A stretch of 64,000 nt of DNA from Rhodospirillaceae bacterium SYSU D60007 (lineage in GTDB: Bacteria; Pseudomonadota; Alphaproteobacteria; Reyranellales; Reyranellaceae): NCBI GenBank assembly GCA_003574685.1, contig QOCQ01000016.1, forward strand, positions 62,001 to 126,000, in the 5' to 3' direction. Below the pieces are notes generated by a model. That model ran no database searches and was not told the origin of the DNA. It was given only the letters and a program-made list of their open reading frames with translations. How positions within the stretch are numbered: the stretch's first letter is position 1; the number at the start of each line of letters is the position of its first letter. The position numbers were made by a program, and so were the translations under genes. This document shows positions 17,318-25,827 of this stretch, one piece after another.

Positions 17318-18439
17318 TCACTGCCTTTCGCCAAGCCTGGTCAGTCGCTCGATGAATCTTCCCTTCTTCTCGTGCCGCGTTCGAATCGAGTCGAGGCGAC
17401 GTTTGAATTCATCCTCACTTCCCTCTTCAACGGCCAGCACCTGGAGATCGGAAAGAAGGCCTGCCGCCCGGTCATAGGCCAGCGGGCTGCGGCGTTCGAT
17501 TTCCGACTCGATCTCGCGCCAGACCCGCTCGCCGCGCTGCCTGATGGACTGGAGATGTGTGCGGCGCTCCTTCTCGGCACGCTCGGCCTGCTGGCGCTGT
17601 TCCGCTTCCCTGCGCTCAGCCGCCGCACGCTCTCGCGCTTCGGCAAGCTCCTGTGCCTGCCTTCGCAAGGTGCCGGCTGTGCGGGGTGCCGCAACCCCCG
17701 GGCCGGCTTTTCGAAATTTCTTCCTGAGTTCGGCGGCCACGAGTGAATCACCAGCCGCGACGCGCACCAGCAACTCCGTCTTCTCCCCGTCAGGGATGGC
17801 GGCCAGGGCTTCACGCAGATCATCCCCGGACGGCGTCAGGTCTGCGCCGCGTTCGGCGGCCACCTGCACAAGATCGGCATCGATGCAGAAAAATTCTGCG
17901 AACGCTTCGAGTGCACCGGTCAATGGAGCGATACCCGGCAGCGGCTCGGGATCCTCATCCGCAACCCACCCTTCCTGGACTGCCGCAAGCCACAGCAGAT
18001 AGAATAGCCTGAGGTCGCCCGAAAGCACATCGGCACGCAGCGGTGCGAGCGGGGCAAGCCAGCCGGAACCATCGTCCAGGCCATCGTAGTCTTCCACGTC
18101 CTCGCGGAAGATGTCGACGATCACGGTGTCGCCAGACGTCCACACCTCGACCCAGTCCAGTTGGCGAAGAAAGGCAACCGTGCCGGCACGGTCCAGAAAG
18201 CGAGAGGGGACGCGCATCATCAACCGCCGCGTACCCCAGTTCGTGAAATAGAGGTGCAGGTCGAACCACTGCTCCATGAATTCGCGCGGGTCGCCCTTGA
18301 GGTCGCCCCATTCGTAGTGGTTTATGAAGCTGGTTGCCGTAATCCGGCCGCGCGACGAAATCTCCCGAAGCGCCTCCTGGGCAGCCTCGTCGAGAGGCCG
18401 ATCAACAGCCAGAAACTCGTAGTACTGGTACTCGCTCAT
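17318..18439 (-). CDS. Conserved hypothetical protein with charged coiled-coil C-terminal half
   Basis: 373-residue soluble protein I cannot name. Residues 1-120 begin MSEYQYYEFLAVDRPLDE and contain WGDLKGDPREFMEQWFDLHLYFTNWGTRRLMMRVP, a pattern I associate with conserved bacterial hypotheticals. Residues 150-235 are mixed helical. Residues about 250-320 are a very charged heptad-like coil (QELAEARERAAAERREAEQRQQ and onward), then a helical tail. No signal peptide or membrane segment. Monocistronic, preceded by a GGATCTTC/GAAGATCC inverted repeat. Confidence 0.72.
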   Translation of the reverse strand: MSEYQYYEFLAVDRPLDEAAQEALREISSRGRITATSFINHYEWGDLKGDPREFMEQWFDLHLYFTNWGTRRLMMRVPSRFLDRAGTVAFLRQLDWVEVWTSGDTVIVDIFREDVEDYDGLDDGSGWLAPLAPLRADVLSGDLRLFYLLWLAAVQEGWVADEDPEPLPGIAPLTGALEAFAEFFCIDADLVQVAAERGADLTPSGDDLREALAAIPDGEKTELLVRVAAGDSLVAAELRKKFRKAGPGVAAPRTAGTLRRQAQELAEARERAAAERREAEQRQQAERAEKERRTHLQSIRQRGERVWREIESEIERRSPLAYDRAAGLLSDLQVLAVEEGSEDEFKRRLDSIRTRHEKKGRFIERLTRLGERQ

Positions 18440-18453
18440 ACGTATGACCCAAG

Positions 18454-18482
18454 GGATCTTCCCGGCGGCGGCAAGAAGATCC
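18454..18482. repeat. Inverted repeat just upstream of the hypothetical gene
   Basis: GGATCTTC (18454-18461) and GAAGATCC (18475-18482) are perfect 8-base arms around a 13-base GC-rich loop. It sits 15-43 bases before the ATG at 18439, in the likely 5' untranslated region, so it could be an operator or an RNA hairpin. Nothing further supports either. Confidence 0.4.
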
Positions 18483-18532
18483 TCCGCCGCGCTCTGGATG
18501 ATAGAAGGTGCTGTTAGTGGTGGGACACGACG

Positions 18533-19408
18533 TTAGCTGCTGGGGGCCAGCTTGTCCTGCGTGCGCAGTTCGAAGTCGCTGGCGTCGTGGCGTTCGTGAA
18601 GCTGGTTTGCCGGATCGCCCTGGAGGCGGTTGACGATGCGCCCGCGGCGCACCGCCGGGCGTGCGGCGATCGTATCTGTCCAGCGCTGGACGTTCTTGTA
18701 GTCCTGCACCGACAGGAACTCACCTGCGCCATAGAGCAATCCCTTGGCGAGGCCGCCATACCATGGCCACACCGCGATATCCGCAATGGTGTATTCGTCG
18801 CCGGCCAGATATTTGCTTTCCGCCAGCCGCCTGTCGAGCACATCGAGCTGCCGCTTGGTTTCCATCGCGAAGCGGTCGATGGCGTACTCGATCTTGACCG
18901 GTGCGTAGGCATAGAAGTGGCCGAACCCGCCGCCCAGATAAGGCGCACTGCCCATCTGCCAGAACAGCCAGGACAGACACTCCGCCCGCGCGGCACCCTC
19001 CTTCGGCAGAAGCGCGCCGAACTTTTCGGCAAGATGCACCAGGATCGCGCCGGACTCGAACACGCGTATGGGCGTGGCACCGCTGCGATCGACCAGCGCC
19101 GGGATCTTGGAGTTGGGGTTCACCGCGACGAAGCCGCTGCCAAACTGCTCGCCTTCCCCGATCCGGATCAGCCACGCATCGTACTCCGCGCCGCTGTGGC
19201 CCAGCGCCAGCAGCTCCTCGAGCATGATGGTGACCTTCTGCCCGTTGGGCGTGCCCAGCGAATAGAGTTGCATGGGGTGACGGCCCACCGGCAGCTCCTT
19301 CTCATGGGTGGGCCCTGCAATCGGACGATTGATGTTGGCGAAGCGGCCGCCGCTCGGCTTGTTCCAGCCCCAGACCTTGGGCGGCGTGTAGTCGGCTGTG
19401 CTGCTCAT
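18533..19408 (-). CDS. yghU: YghU-type glutathione S-transferase / disulfide-bond oxidoreductase
   Basis: 291-residue nu-class GST homologue. The N-terminal extension DYTPPKVWGWNKPSGGRFANINRP is diagnostic for YghU; the thioredoxin domain contains LYSLGTPNGQKVTIMLEE with the Thr-Pro-Asn glutathione-contact region, NPNSKIPALVDR and VFESGAILVHLAEK; the C-terminal helical domain has YLAGDEYTIADIAVWPWYGG. YghU binds two glutathiones and reduces disulfides rather than conjugating. Length agrees with E. coli YghU. Confidence 0.92.
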   Translation of the reverse strand: MSSTADYTPPKVWGWNKPSGGRFANINRPIAGPTHEKELPVGRHPMQLYSLGTPNGQKVTIMLEELLALGHSGAEYDAWLIRIGEGEQFGSGFVAVNPNSKIPALVDRSGATPIRVFESGAILVHLAEKFGALLPKEGAARAECLSWLFWQMGSAPYLGGGFGHFYAYAPVKIEYAIDRFAMETKRQLDVLDRRLAESKYLAGDEYTIADIAVWPWYGGLAKGLLYGAGEFLSVQDYKNVQRWTDTIAARPAVRRGRIVNRLQGDPANQLHERHDASDFELRTQDKLAPSS

Positions 19409-19642
19409 GCTCTAAGTCCTCTCGAGAGTTCCTGTCCCGGGCGGCACTCCAGTAGAGGTCGCGCGCGCAATCAAGCGAGACTTTTGAGGGCGCCTGCTAA
19501 TGAACCTCAACCGACATGCAGCGCGGCATTGCGCCCCATGGCTTCGCACCTCGGAATGACGGCGATGTCGGCGGTTGCCAGCATGCGCCGGGTCTGGCCT
19601 TGCTGTCGCCTGCATACCTGCATGACGGATGAGAGCGACACT

Positions 19643-21178
19643 ATGCCTGACTCGCTGACGACGACCTCCGCGATCGCGCAAGCGGCCGACACCACGATGA
19701 AGGCGAGTGCGGCGCCGGTCGAGCATTTCGACGTGGTGATCGTGGGCGCCGGCATCTCGGGCATCGGCGGCGCGTATCACCTCACAACCCAGAGCCCCGG
19801 CACCCGCTTCGTAGTGCTGGAAGCGCAGGAGAGCTTTGGCGGGACCTGGCTGACCCACCAATACCCTGGCATCCGCTCGGACAGCGATCTCTACACGTTC
19901 GGTTATCGTTTCAAACCCTGGACAGGCCGGCCCATTGCAACGGCCGACGAGATCCGCACCTACATGGGCGAGGTGATCGCCGAGAACGGCCTGGCGCGGC
20001 ATATCCGCTACGGCCATCGCATCCGTTCGGCGCAATGGTCGAGTGCCGAGAATGCGTGGATTGTCGAGGCGGTGCGCGCTGACACGGGCGAAACCGTGCG
20101 GATCGGCGCGACCTTCCTCTGGATGTGTCAGGGATACTACCGGCACGACGAGGGTTACACGCCGGACTGGCCGGGCATGGAGGCGTTTGCGGGCCGCATC
20201 GTGCATCCGCAGACCTGGCCGGCCGACCTCAACTACGCGGGCAAGAAGGTGATCGTGATCGGCTCCGGTGCGACGGCCGCGACGCTGGTGCCGGCCATCG
20301 CCGGCGACTGCGCGCACGTGACCATGCTGCAGCGCTCACCGACGTACTTCATACCGGCGCGCAACGCCAACGTGCTGGCCGAGACCTTGCGCGAGCTGCA
20401 GATCGATGAAACGTGGATCCACGAGATCGTGCGCCGCAAGATCCTGTTCGACCAGGCGACCTTCACGCGCCGTTCGTTTGAAGAACCGGAGGCGGTGAAG
20501 AACGAGCTGCTGGCCGGGGTGCGCGCCCATCTCGGACCGGACTTCGACATCGATACGCACTTCACCCCTGGCTACCGGCCCTGGCGGCAGCGCATTGCCT
20601 ATGTGCCGGACGGCGATCTGTTCAAGAGCGTCCGCGCCGGCAAGGCCTCCGTCGTGACAGACGAGATCGAGCGCTTCACCAGGAAGGGCATCCTTCTCAA
20701 GTCCGGCCGCGAGCTCGAGGCGGATATCATCGTGACGGCTACCGGCTTTCATCTGAACGTGCTGGGCGATATTGCGTTAACCATCGACGGCAAGCCGCTG
20801 GTGTTCTCCGACTCAGTAACCTACCGCGGCATGATGTTTACCGGCGTCCCCAACATGGCCTGGGTGTTCGGCTATTTCCGCGCAAGCTGGACGTTGCGCG
20901 CCGACCTGATCGCCGACTTCGTCTGCCGTCTGTTGGCGCATATGAAGAAGAAGGGCGCGCGCCGCGTCGAGGTGGCGCTGCGTCCGGAAGACAGGGACAT
21001 GAAGCTGCTGCCCTGGATCGACGCCGAGAATTTCAATCCGGGCTACCTCATGCGCGGCATGCACCTGCTGCCCAAACGCGGCGACAAGCCGGAATGGCAG
21101 CACACCCAGGACTACTGGACGGAGAAGGATGTCTTCCCGGCCATCGATCTCGACGACGCGGCATTCGTTTACGGCTGA
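19643..21178 (+). CDS. Baeyer-Villiger-type flavin monooxygenase
   Basis: 511-residue FAD/NADPH enzyme that would insert oxygen next to a carbonyl (ketone to ester). Seen in order: VIVGAGISGIGGAYHL (FAD Rossmann), FGGTWLTHQYPGIRSDSD, the Baeyer-Villiger fingerprint FAGRIVHPQTWP near residue 182 (F-x-G-x3-H-x3-W-P), IGSGATAATLVP (NADPH Rossmann) and VTATGFHLNVLG. ATG 19643 follows GGATGAGAG with suitable spacing; ATG 19622, seven codons earlier, is possible. The substrate cannot be told. It stands alone between YghU and a cupin gene on the opposite strand. Confidence 0.9.
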   Translation: MPDSLTTTSAIAQAADTTMKASAAPVEHFDVVIVGAGISGIGGAYHLTTQSPGTRFVVLEAQESFGGTWLTHQYPGIRSDSDLYTFGYRFKPWTGRPIATADEIRTYMGEVIAENGLARHIRYGHRIRSAQWSSAENAWIVEAVRADTGETVRIGATFLWMCQGYYRHDEGYTPDWPGMEAFAGRIVHPQTWPADLNYAGKKVIVIGSGATAATLVPAIAGDCAHVTMLQRSPTYFIPARNANVLAETLRELQIDETWIHEIVRRKILFDQATFTRRSFEEPEAVKNELLAGVRAHLGPDFDIDTHFTPGYRPWRQRIAYVPDGDLFKSVRAGKASVVTDEIERFTRKGILLKSGRELEADIIVTATGFHLNVLGDIALTIDGKPLVFSDSVTYRGMMFTGVPNMAWVFGYFRASWTLRADLIADFVCRLLAHMKKKGARRVEVALRPEDRDMKLLPWIDAENFNPGYLMRGMHLLPKRGDKPEWQHTQDYWTEKDVFPAIDLDDAAFVYG

Positions 21179-21199
21179 CGCGGTCCGGAGATCGGTACT

Positions 21200-21595
21200 T
21201 CACCGCAGGCGGTGCTCCGTCCCGAGCCCCGCCGTGATGAACAGGGCCGTGGCACGGCCGGTAACGTCCGCCGTATGCCAGGTGCCGCGCGGGTTGATGG
21301 CATACTCGCCCGCGCGCAGCGGGATGCGCCGTGCTCCGTCCGGCCGTTCCTGGATCAGCGTCATTTCCCCCGCGACGCAGATCACCGCCTCATCGCCCGC
21401 CGGGTGCATCTCCCAGCTCGTCCAGCTTTCGCCGAAGCTGTAGAGCGACACGAGGCGGCCTTCGCTCCCGTCGCCGGCATGGCGCTCGGCATAGGCCGCG
21501 TACCACTCCATGCCCGTGAATTCAGGTTCGGGCACGGCACGCGCGCCGAGGCCGAGATGGAGCGGGAAACGTTCCAGCGTGAAGCGTTCGGTCAT
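21200..21595 (-). CDS. Small cupin-domain protein
   Basis: 131-residue single-domain cupin: SFGESWTSWEMHPAGDEAVICVAGEMTLIQERPDG (cupin motif 1, with one His and a Glu) and LRAGEYAINPRGTWHTADVTG (motif 2, with the second His). This is the size of small sugar/metal cupins of unknown function. ATG 21595 is chosen because residues before it do not look coding; its tail faces the monooxygenase tail. Confidence 0.8.
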   Translation of the reverse strand: MTERFTLERFPLHLGLGARAVPEPEFTGMEWYAAYAERHAGDGSEGRLVSLYSFGESWTSWEMHPAGDEAVICVAGEMTLIQERPDGARRIPLRAGEYAINPRGTWHTADVTGRATALFITAGLGTEHRLR

Positions 21596-21767
21596 GGAAT
21601 CACCTTGGCAAGGGACTGTCGTTCGCCTGATGCGGCAGCCTCGTGAACGGGCACATGGACGGGCTGTGCGTTCGATGCTAACGGTGTCGATGCGCCGACT
21701 TCCTCCGGTTGAGGGAGGGCGCGCCACAATAATGCCGATCTTGATCGATCGGCGAAGCACCAGCAAT

Positions 21768-22421
21768 ATGCCGGTCATGGCGAATCCGTCGGTGACTGAC
21801 AACGAGAAGACGCAAAAGGCGCCGGCAACCCTGGGCGATGTGCTGTACGCCCGCTCCCCTCCGCCGGTATCGGAGCAGGAGTGGGTAGTGCTCGTGCGAT
21901 CGATCGCCGCGGGTGACCAGCTCGCGCTGCATGCGCTCTACGAGCGGGCGCATCGCGTGGTCTTCACCTATGTCATGCGGATCACGGCCAACCGGGAACT
22001 TGCCGAAGAGCTTACCATCGACGTGTTCCATGACATCTGGCGGCGGGCGTCGGGTTACGACGCCGCAAACGGTACCGTGCTGGGCTGGATCATGAACCAG
22101 GCACGCTCGCGGGCGATCGACCGGCTGCGTTTCGAAAACCGGAAAAAGCGCGGCGCTGGTGATGTGGAGCCGCTGGCCGAGATGCCCGCCGATCCGCGCG
22201 ACGTCCTCGAGCTGCGCGAGCAGGGTGAATCGCTGCGCGCAGCCCTGGCGCTGCTCACGGCGGACGAGCGCCTGGCGATCGAAACCACCTTCTTCGCGGG
22301 TCTCACGCATGCCGAGGCCGCGGCGCGGCTCAACCAGCCACTCGGCACGATCAAGACCCGCATTCGTTCAGGACTGCACAAATTGCGGCACGCGCTGACC
22401 GCGGAAGCGGGGAAGCCATGA
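21768..22421 (+). CDS. ECF sigma factor paired with ChrR-like anti-sigma factors
   Basis: About 217 residues. Sigma region 2 is ALHALYERAHRVVFTYVMRITANRELAEELTIDVFHDIWRRASGYDAANGTVLGWIMNQARSRAIDRLRFENRKK; region 4 is LTADERLAIETTFFAGLTHAEAAARLNQPLGTIKTRIRSGLHKLRHAL. (These are quoted here only as landmarks: DVFHDIW and GTIKTRIRSGL.) Region 3 is absent, as in the RpoE/ECF class that partners ChrR. Several in-frame ATG codons (21732, 21768, 21777) are possible. The stop overlaps the first anti-sigma gene by 4 bases. Confidence 0.88.
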   Translation: MPVMANPSVTDNEKTQKAPATLGDVLYARSPPPVSEQEWVVLVRSIAAGDQLALHALYERAHRVVFTYVMRITANRELAEELTIDVFHDIWRRASGYDAANGTVLGWIMNQARSRAIDRLRFENRKKRGAGDVEPLAEMPADPRDVLELREQGESLRAALALLTADERLAIETTFFAGLTHAEAAARLNQPLGTIKTRIRSGLHKLRHALTAEAGKP

Positions 22422-22996
22422 CGACGTCCCATCAAAATCCCTGTGCTCAGAGCGAGGCGACATGCGCCTACGCCGCGCAGGCGCTGGCGCCCGGCGAGCT
22501 TGCCGCAGCCGAAGCCCATATCGCCGCATGCCCGGATTGTCAGCGCGAACTGGAGAGCCTGCGTCCGGTGGTCGACCGATTCGTCGCCTGGCCCACCGAT
22601 GTGTTGCGCCCGACAGCGTCCCTTCAGGGGCGCCTTGCACTGCGTATTGCTCGGGACACCGGGAAGGAGGCGGTGCGGCCGCCTGCACCGCAATGGTCAG
22701 AGCCGGAATGGGAGCAGGTGGCGCCCGGGATCGAGTGCAAGCTGCTGGCAACCGACACCGAACGGCACCGGATCAGCATGCTGGTCCGCCTGGCGCCCGG
22801 CGCGAGCTATCCACCGCATACCCATGCCGGCGTCGAAGAGCTGCATCTGCTCGAGGGTGAGCTGTGGATCGACGAGCGCAAGCTCTTCCCGGGCGACTAC
22901 AATTACGGCGCGCCCGGCGCGGGGGACGACCGCGTCTGGAGCGAGACGGGCTGCACCTGCATTCTCGTCACCAGTACCAGGGACATCCTGCGCTGA
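22418..22996 (+). CDS. ChrR-like zinc anti-sigma factor with cupin domain, copy 1
   Basis: 192 residues. The N-terminal anti-sigma domain has the zinc motif H-x3-C-x2-C (HIAACPDC, residues about 35-42) after an upstream Cys, as in ChrR. The C-terminal cupin has VRLAPGASYPPHTHAGVEELHLLEGELW with metal-binding His/Glu and ends in GCTCILVTSTRD with two cysteines. In Rhodobacter, ChrR releases RpoE under singlet oxygen stress; that role is only an analogy here. It overlaps the sigma gene by ATGA and is followed 84 bases later by a near-copy. Confidence 0.87.
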   Translation: MTTSHQNPCAQSEATCAYAAQALAPGELAAAEAHIAACPDCQRELESLRPVVDRFVAWPTDVLRPTASLQGRLALRIARDTGKEAVRPPAPQWSEPEWEQVAPGIECKLLATDTERHRISMLVRLAPGASYPPHTHAGVEELHLLEGELWIDERKLFPGDYNYGAPGAGDDRVWSETGCTCILVTSTRDILR

Positions 22997-23080
22997 ACCG
23001 CTTTTGTCATCGAGACACATATTTTTCTGTGCCGCCGGCCTCGGACCAATCCAAAAGCGCGCAAATGACGTTTCAGGGGT

Positions 23081-23671
23081 ATGCGAGTCTCGCATTCCCC
23101 TGCGTCCGGTAATGTTTGCGACAGGTCAGAGCTGACGTGCGTCCACGCCCTGGGGGCGCTTTCCGCGCGCGAAGTGCCTGCGCTGCAGGCACACATCGCC
23201 GCCTGCGCGGATTGCCAGCGCGAACTGGAGAGCCTGCGGCCGCTGATCGACCTGTTCATCGCCTGGCCCGCCGACATCCTGCGTCCGGCGACGTCGCTGC
23301 AGGCCCGGCTTGCAAGCCGTGTTGCCGCGGAGACCGGCAAGGAACCGGTGTCGCCGCCGGCGCGGCAGTGGTCCGAACCGGAATGGCAGCCTGTGGCGCC
23401 CGGGATCGAGTGCAAGCTGCTGGCGAGCGACACCGAACGGGACCGGATCAGCATGCTGGTCCGCCTGGCCCCCGGCGCCAGCTACCCACCGCATACGCAT
23501 GCCGGCGTGGAAGAGCTGCATCTGCTCGCCGGCGAGCTGTGGATCGACGAGCGCAAGCTCTTGCCGGGCGACTACAACTACGGCCCGCCCGGCGCCACCG
23601 ACAAGCTTGTCTGCAGCGAAACCGGCTGCACCTGCCTTCTCATCACCAGCACCCGGGATGTTCTGCGATGA
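23081..23671 (+). CDS. ChrR-like zinc anti-sigma factor with cupin domain, copy 2
   Basis: 196 residues, a tandem paralogue of the gene before it. The zinc motif HIAACADC, the phrase CQRELESLRP and the whole cupin (PGIECKLLA.DTER.RISMLVRLAPG, then ASYPPHTHAGVEELHLL) are nearly the same, while the first 25 residues differ. Both domains look intact, so it is not an obvious pseudogene. Its stop overlaps the histidine kinase ATG. An AGGGG is very close to ATG 23081, so translation initiation may be weak. Duplication by unequal crossing-over is the simplest inference. Confidence 0.86.
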   Translation: MRVSHSPASGNVCDRSELTCVHALGALSAREVPALQAHIAACADCQRELESLRPLIDLFIAWPADILRPATSLQARLASRVAAETGKEPVSPPARQWSEPEWQPVAPGIECKLLASDTERDRISMLVRLAPGASYPPHTHAGVEELHLLAGELWIDERKLLPGDYNYGPPGATDKLVCSETGCTCLLITSTRDVLR

Positions 23672-24768
23672 CCACAACGAACCTGTCCCATGTCCCGAGA
23701 GGCAACAGCATGTCCGTTGAATGCAGCGCAGATAACGGGAATGCCGCGATGATGGGCCAGACCGGAACAGGTCACACCGTGCAGGCGAGGACCCTGGCAG
23801 ACTTGCGTATGCTCCTCGACTCCGCCGCGGAAGGGCTTTGTTCAATCGATCGCCAGGGCGCCATTATACTTTGCAACGCGTCCTTCCTGCGCATGACCGG
23901 ATTTCGGCGCAATGACGAGGTGCTGGGCAAGGATCTGCGCCGGCTGATCCGTCATTCGCGAACGGACGGCTCGTCCTTGCACGGTGATTGCCCGATTCTG
24001 AAAACGGCACAAACCGGGCTTCATGCGCACGTCACGGACCAGGTCTTTTACCGCGCCGACGGGACGAGTTTTCCGGTCGAGTACTGGGTGCGTCCGATCA
24101 TCCGCGAGGGCCGGATCGAAGGTGCCGCCTGCACCTTCGTGGACATCACGGAACGCAAGCAGGCGGAAGCGCGCCAGCAGCTTCTCAATCACGAGCTTGT
24201 GCATCGGGTGAAGAATACGCTGGCGGTGGTGCAGGCGATCGTCGGCCAGACGTTGCGCAACAGCGGTGCACCCAGGGATGCCATCCAGGCCATCGGTGCG
24301 CGGCTGGTTGCGCTCAGCCGGGCACACGATGTGCTCATGCGCACGCGCTGGGACGAGGCACCCATCGCCGACGTCATTGCAAGCGGCATGGCAGTGCATG
24401 GCTCGGAAAATTCGCGCGTCCGGCTTGACGGTCCCCGGATCGACGTGGGCCCCCGGGCAGCGCTCGCGCTCACGATGGCCCTTCATGAACTCTGCACCAA
24501 TGCGATCAAGTATGGTGCGCTGTCCAGCAACAGCGGAAACGTCGTTGTGACCTGGCTGCTTGGTGGACGCGGTAGCGACGCCCGGTTCCAGCTTCGATGG
24601 AAGGAAAGCGGCGGACCGCTCGTGACGGCGCCGGCCCGCACGGGCTTTGGCTCGTGGATCATCGGCGAACACTGCCAGTCGGAGCTGGAAGGGGTTGCGG
24701 TGCTGTCGTTCCCACCCGATGGCGCGGAGTGGACCCTGGACGCGCCGATGCGTTCCATGGCGAAGTGA
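23668..24768 (+). CDS. PAS-domain HWE-family sensor histidine kinase
   Basis: 366 residues, cytosolic (no membrane helices). A PAS domain covers residues about 45-165 (LLDSAAEGLCSIDRQGAIILCNASFLRMTGF, ending FVDITERKQAE). The kinase core has the H-box HELVHRVKNTLAVVQAIV, the N-box HELCTNAIKYGAL and the W-x-E of the HWE subfamily (RWKESGGP), closing with GFGSWIIGEHC. ATG 23668 overlaps the second anti-sigma stop, so a sensor kinase is translationally coupled to a sigma/anti-sigma pair. HWE kinases often feed PhyR-type general stress pathways; no response regulator is seen here. Confidence 0.88.
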   Translation: MTTTNLSHVPRGNSMSVECSADNGNAAMMGQTGTGHTVQARTLADLRMLLDSAAEGLCSIDRQGAIILCNASFLRMTGFRRNDEVLGKDLRRLIRHSRTDGSSLHGDCPILKTAQTGLHAHVTDQVFYRADGTSFPVEYWVRPIIREGRIEGAACTFVDITERKQAEARQQLLNHELVHRVKNTLAVVQAIVGQTLRNSGAPRDAIQAIGARLVALSRAHDVLMRTRWDEAPIADVIASGMAVHGSENSRVRLDGPRIDVGPRAALALTMALHELCTNAIKYGALSSNSGNVVVTWLLGGRGSDARFQLRWKESGGPLVTAPARTGFGSWIIGEHCQSELEGVAVLSFPPDGAEWTLDAPMRSMAK

Positions 24769-24891
24769 TCCCGTCCCCGCCTGCGCGGGACCGGGCACAG
24801 TAGAGGCGCCCCAGCGCCTGATATTCCCGGACAGAAGAAACGGTCGCGAAATCATGCGGGCAGGATAGAGTGCGGTCCCGGGAGGACCGCC

Positions 24892-25353
24892 ATGCAGATC
24901 AACGGTGTTGCGCACACTTTCATCACTGTCGGCAATTTCCAGACCGCGCGCGCGTTCTACGCCCGGCTTCTGCCGTTTCTCGGCATGACCATCGTGGCGG
25001 ACACGGGCAATACCTTCTACGGCGTGGGCGGCCGTACGGGGTTCGGCATCCATGCGCCGTCGCCCGAGGTCGCCGGACAGAAGTTCCGCCAGGGCGCAAT
25101 CGGCCTGCACCACCACTGCTTTCGTGCGCGCGAACGGGCCGATGTGGACGAGGCCCATGCCTTCCTGGTGGAGATCGGCGCGCGCATCGTCCATCCGCCG
25201 CGCGAGGACAGGTTCGCCCCAGGCTACTATTCGGTGCTGTTCGAGGATCCCGACGGCACGCGGCTGGAGATCAACCACGTGCCCGGCAAGGGCTTGCTGG
25301 CGCCCGGCACCCGCATCGGCGGCGGCTACGAGGACGGCACGCAGAACGGCTAG
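24892..25353 (+). CDS. VOC-family (glyoxalase/dioxygenase fold) protein
   Basis: 153-residue single vicinal-oxygen-chelate domain: GVAHTFITVGNFQTARAFYARLLPFLGM at the start (His ligand), IGLHHHCFRARERADVD in the middle (His), and GYYSVLFEDPDGTRLEINHVPG near the end (Glu ligand). It resembles lactoylglutathione-lyase-like proteins of unknown substrate. A GGGAGGACC ribosome site precedes ATG 24892. The GFA gene follows after 36 bases in the same direction. Confidence 0.83.
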   Translation: MQINGVAHTFITVGNFQTARAFYARLLPFLGMTIVADTGNTFYGVGGRTGFGIHAPSPEVAGQKFRQGAIGLHHHCFRARERADVDEAHAFLVEIGARIVHPPREDRFAPGYYSVLFEDPDGTRLEINHVPGKGLLAPGTRIGGGYEDGTQNG

Positions 25354-25389
25354 CAGGGCATCCCCGCCCGACGATGCAGTGAGAGGGCC

Positions 25390-25821
25390 ATGGACGACGG
25401 GCACACGGGTGGCTGCGTTTGCGGCGCCATCCGGTTCGAAACCAGCGGCGAGCCGCTCAGGGTCACCATCTGTCATTGCACGTGGTGTCAGCGCCGGACC
25501 GGCACCGCGTTCGGCACCGAGGTGGTGTTCGAGACCCATCAGGTTCGCTTCACGGGTGCCGCGGCGTCGCGCTACCGGCACGTCTCGGACGAGTCCGGCC
25601 GATGGCTCGACGTCGCGTTCTGTCCCACATGCGGCAGCAATCTCGGCTTCACGCTGGAGGCCGCACCCGGCCTGCGCACGCTGCCGGCGGGCATTTTCGA
25701 CGATCCGGCCTGGATCCGTGCGGACCGCCATACGTTCCGCCATGTCTGGCTGCGATCGCGGCGGGACTGGTCCGACCTCTCCGACACGGTCGAGAAGTAC
25801 GAGAGGCACTTCCGGAGCTGA
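25390..25821 (+). CDS. GFA-family zinc protein (glutathione-dependent formaldehyde-activating-like)
   Basis: 143 residues with all three cysteine motifs of the family: GGCVCGAIRFE, CHCTWCQRRTGTAFG and FCPTCGSNLGF. These ligate two zinc ions in the Mss4-like beta fold. Proteins of this type are usually annotated as formaldehyde-activating enzymes, but most have no proven substrate. It is codirectional with the VOC gene and meets the truncated kpsC tail to tail with only 6 bases between. Confidence 0.85.
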   Translation: MDDGHTGGCVCGAIRFETSGEPLRVTICHCTWCQRRTGTAFGTEVVFETHQVRFTGAAASRYRHVSDESGRWLDVAFCPTCGSNLGFTLEAAPGLRTLPAGIFDDPAWIRADRHTFRHVWLRSRRDWSDLSDTVEKYERHFRS

Positions 25822-25827
25822 CACGCA

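Noticed and set aside
23842-25824. 660-codon minus-strand open frame opposite the HWE kinase, VOC and GFA genes
   Set aside because: It runs through three well-supported genes on the other strand and shows no domain.
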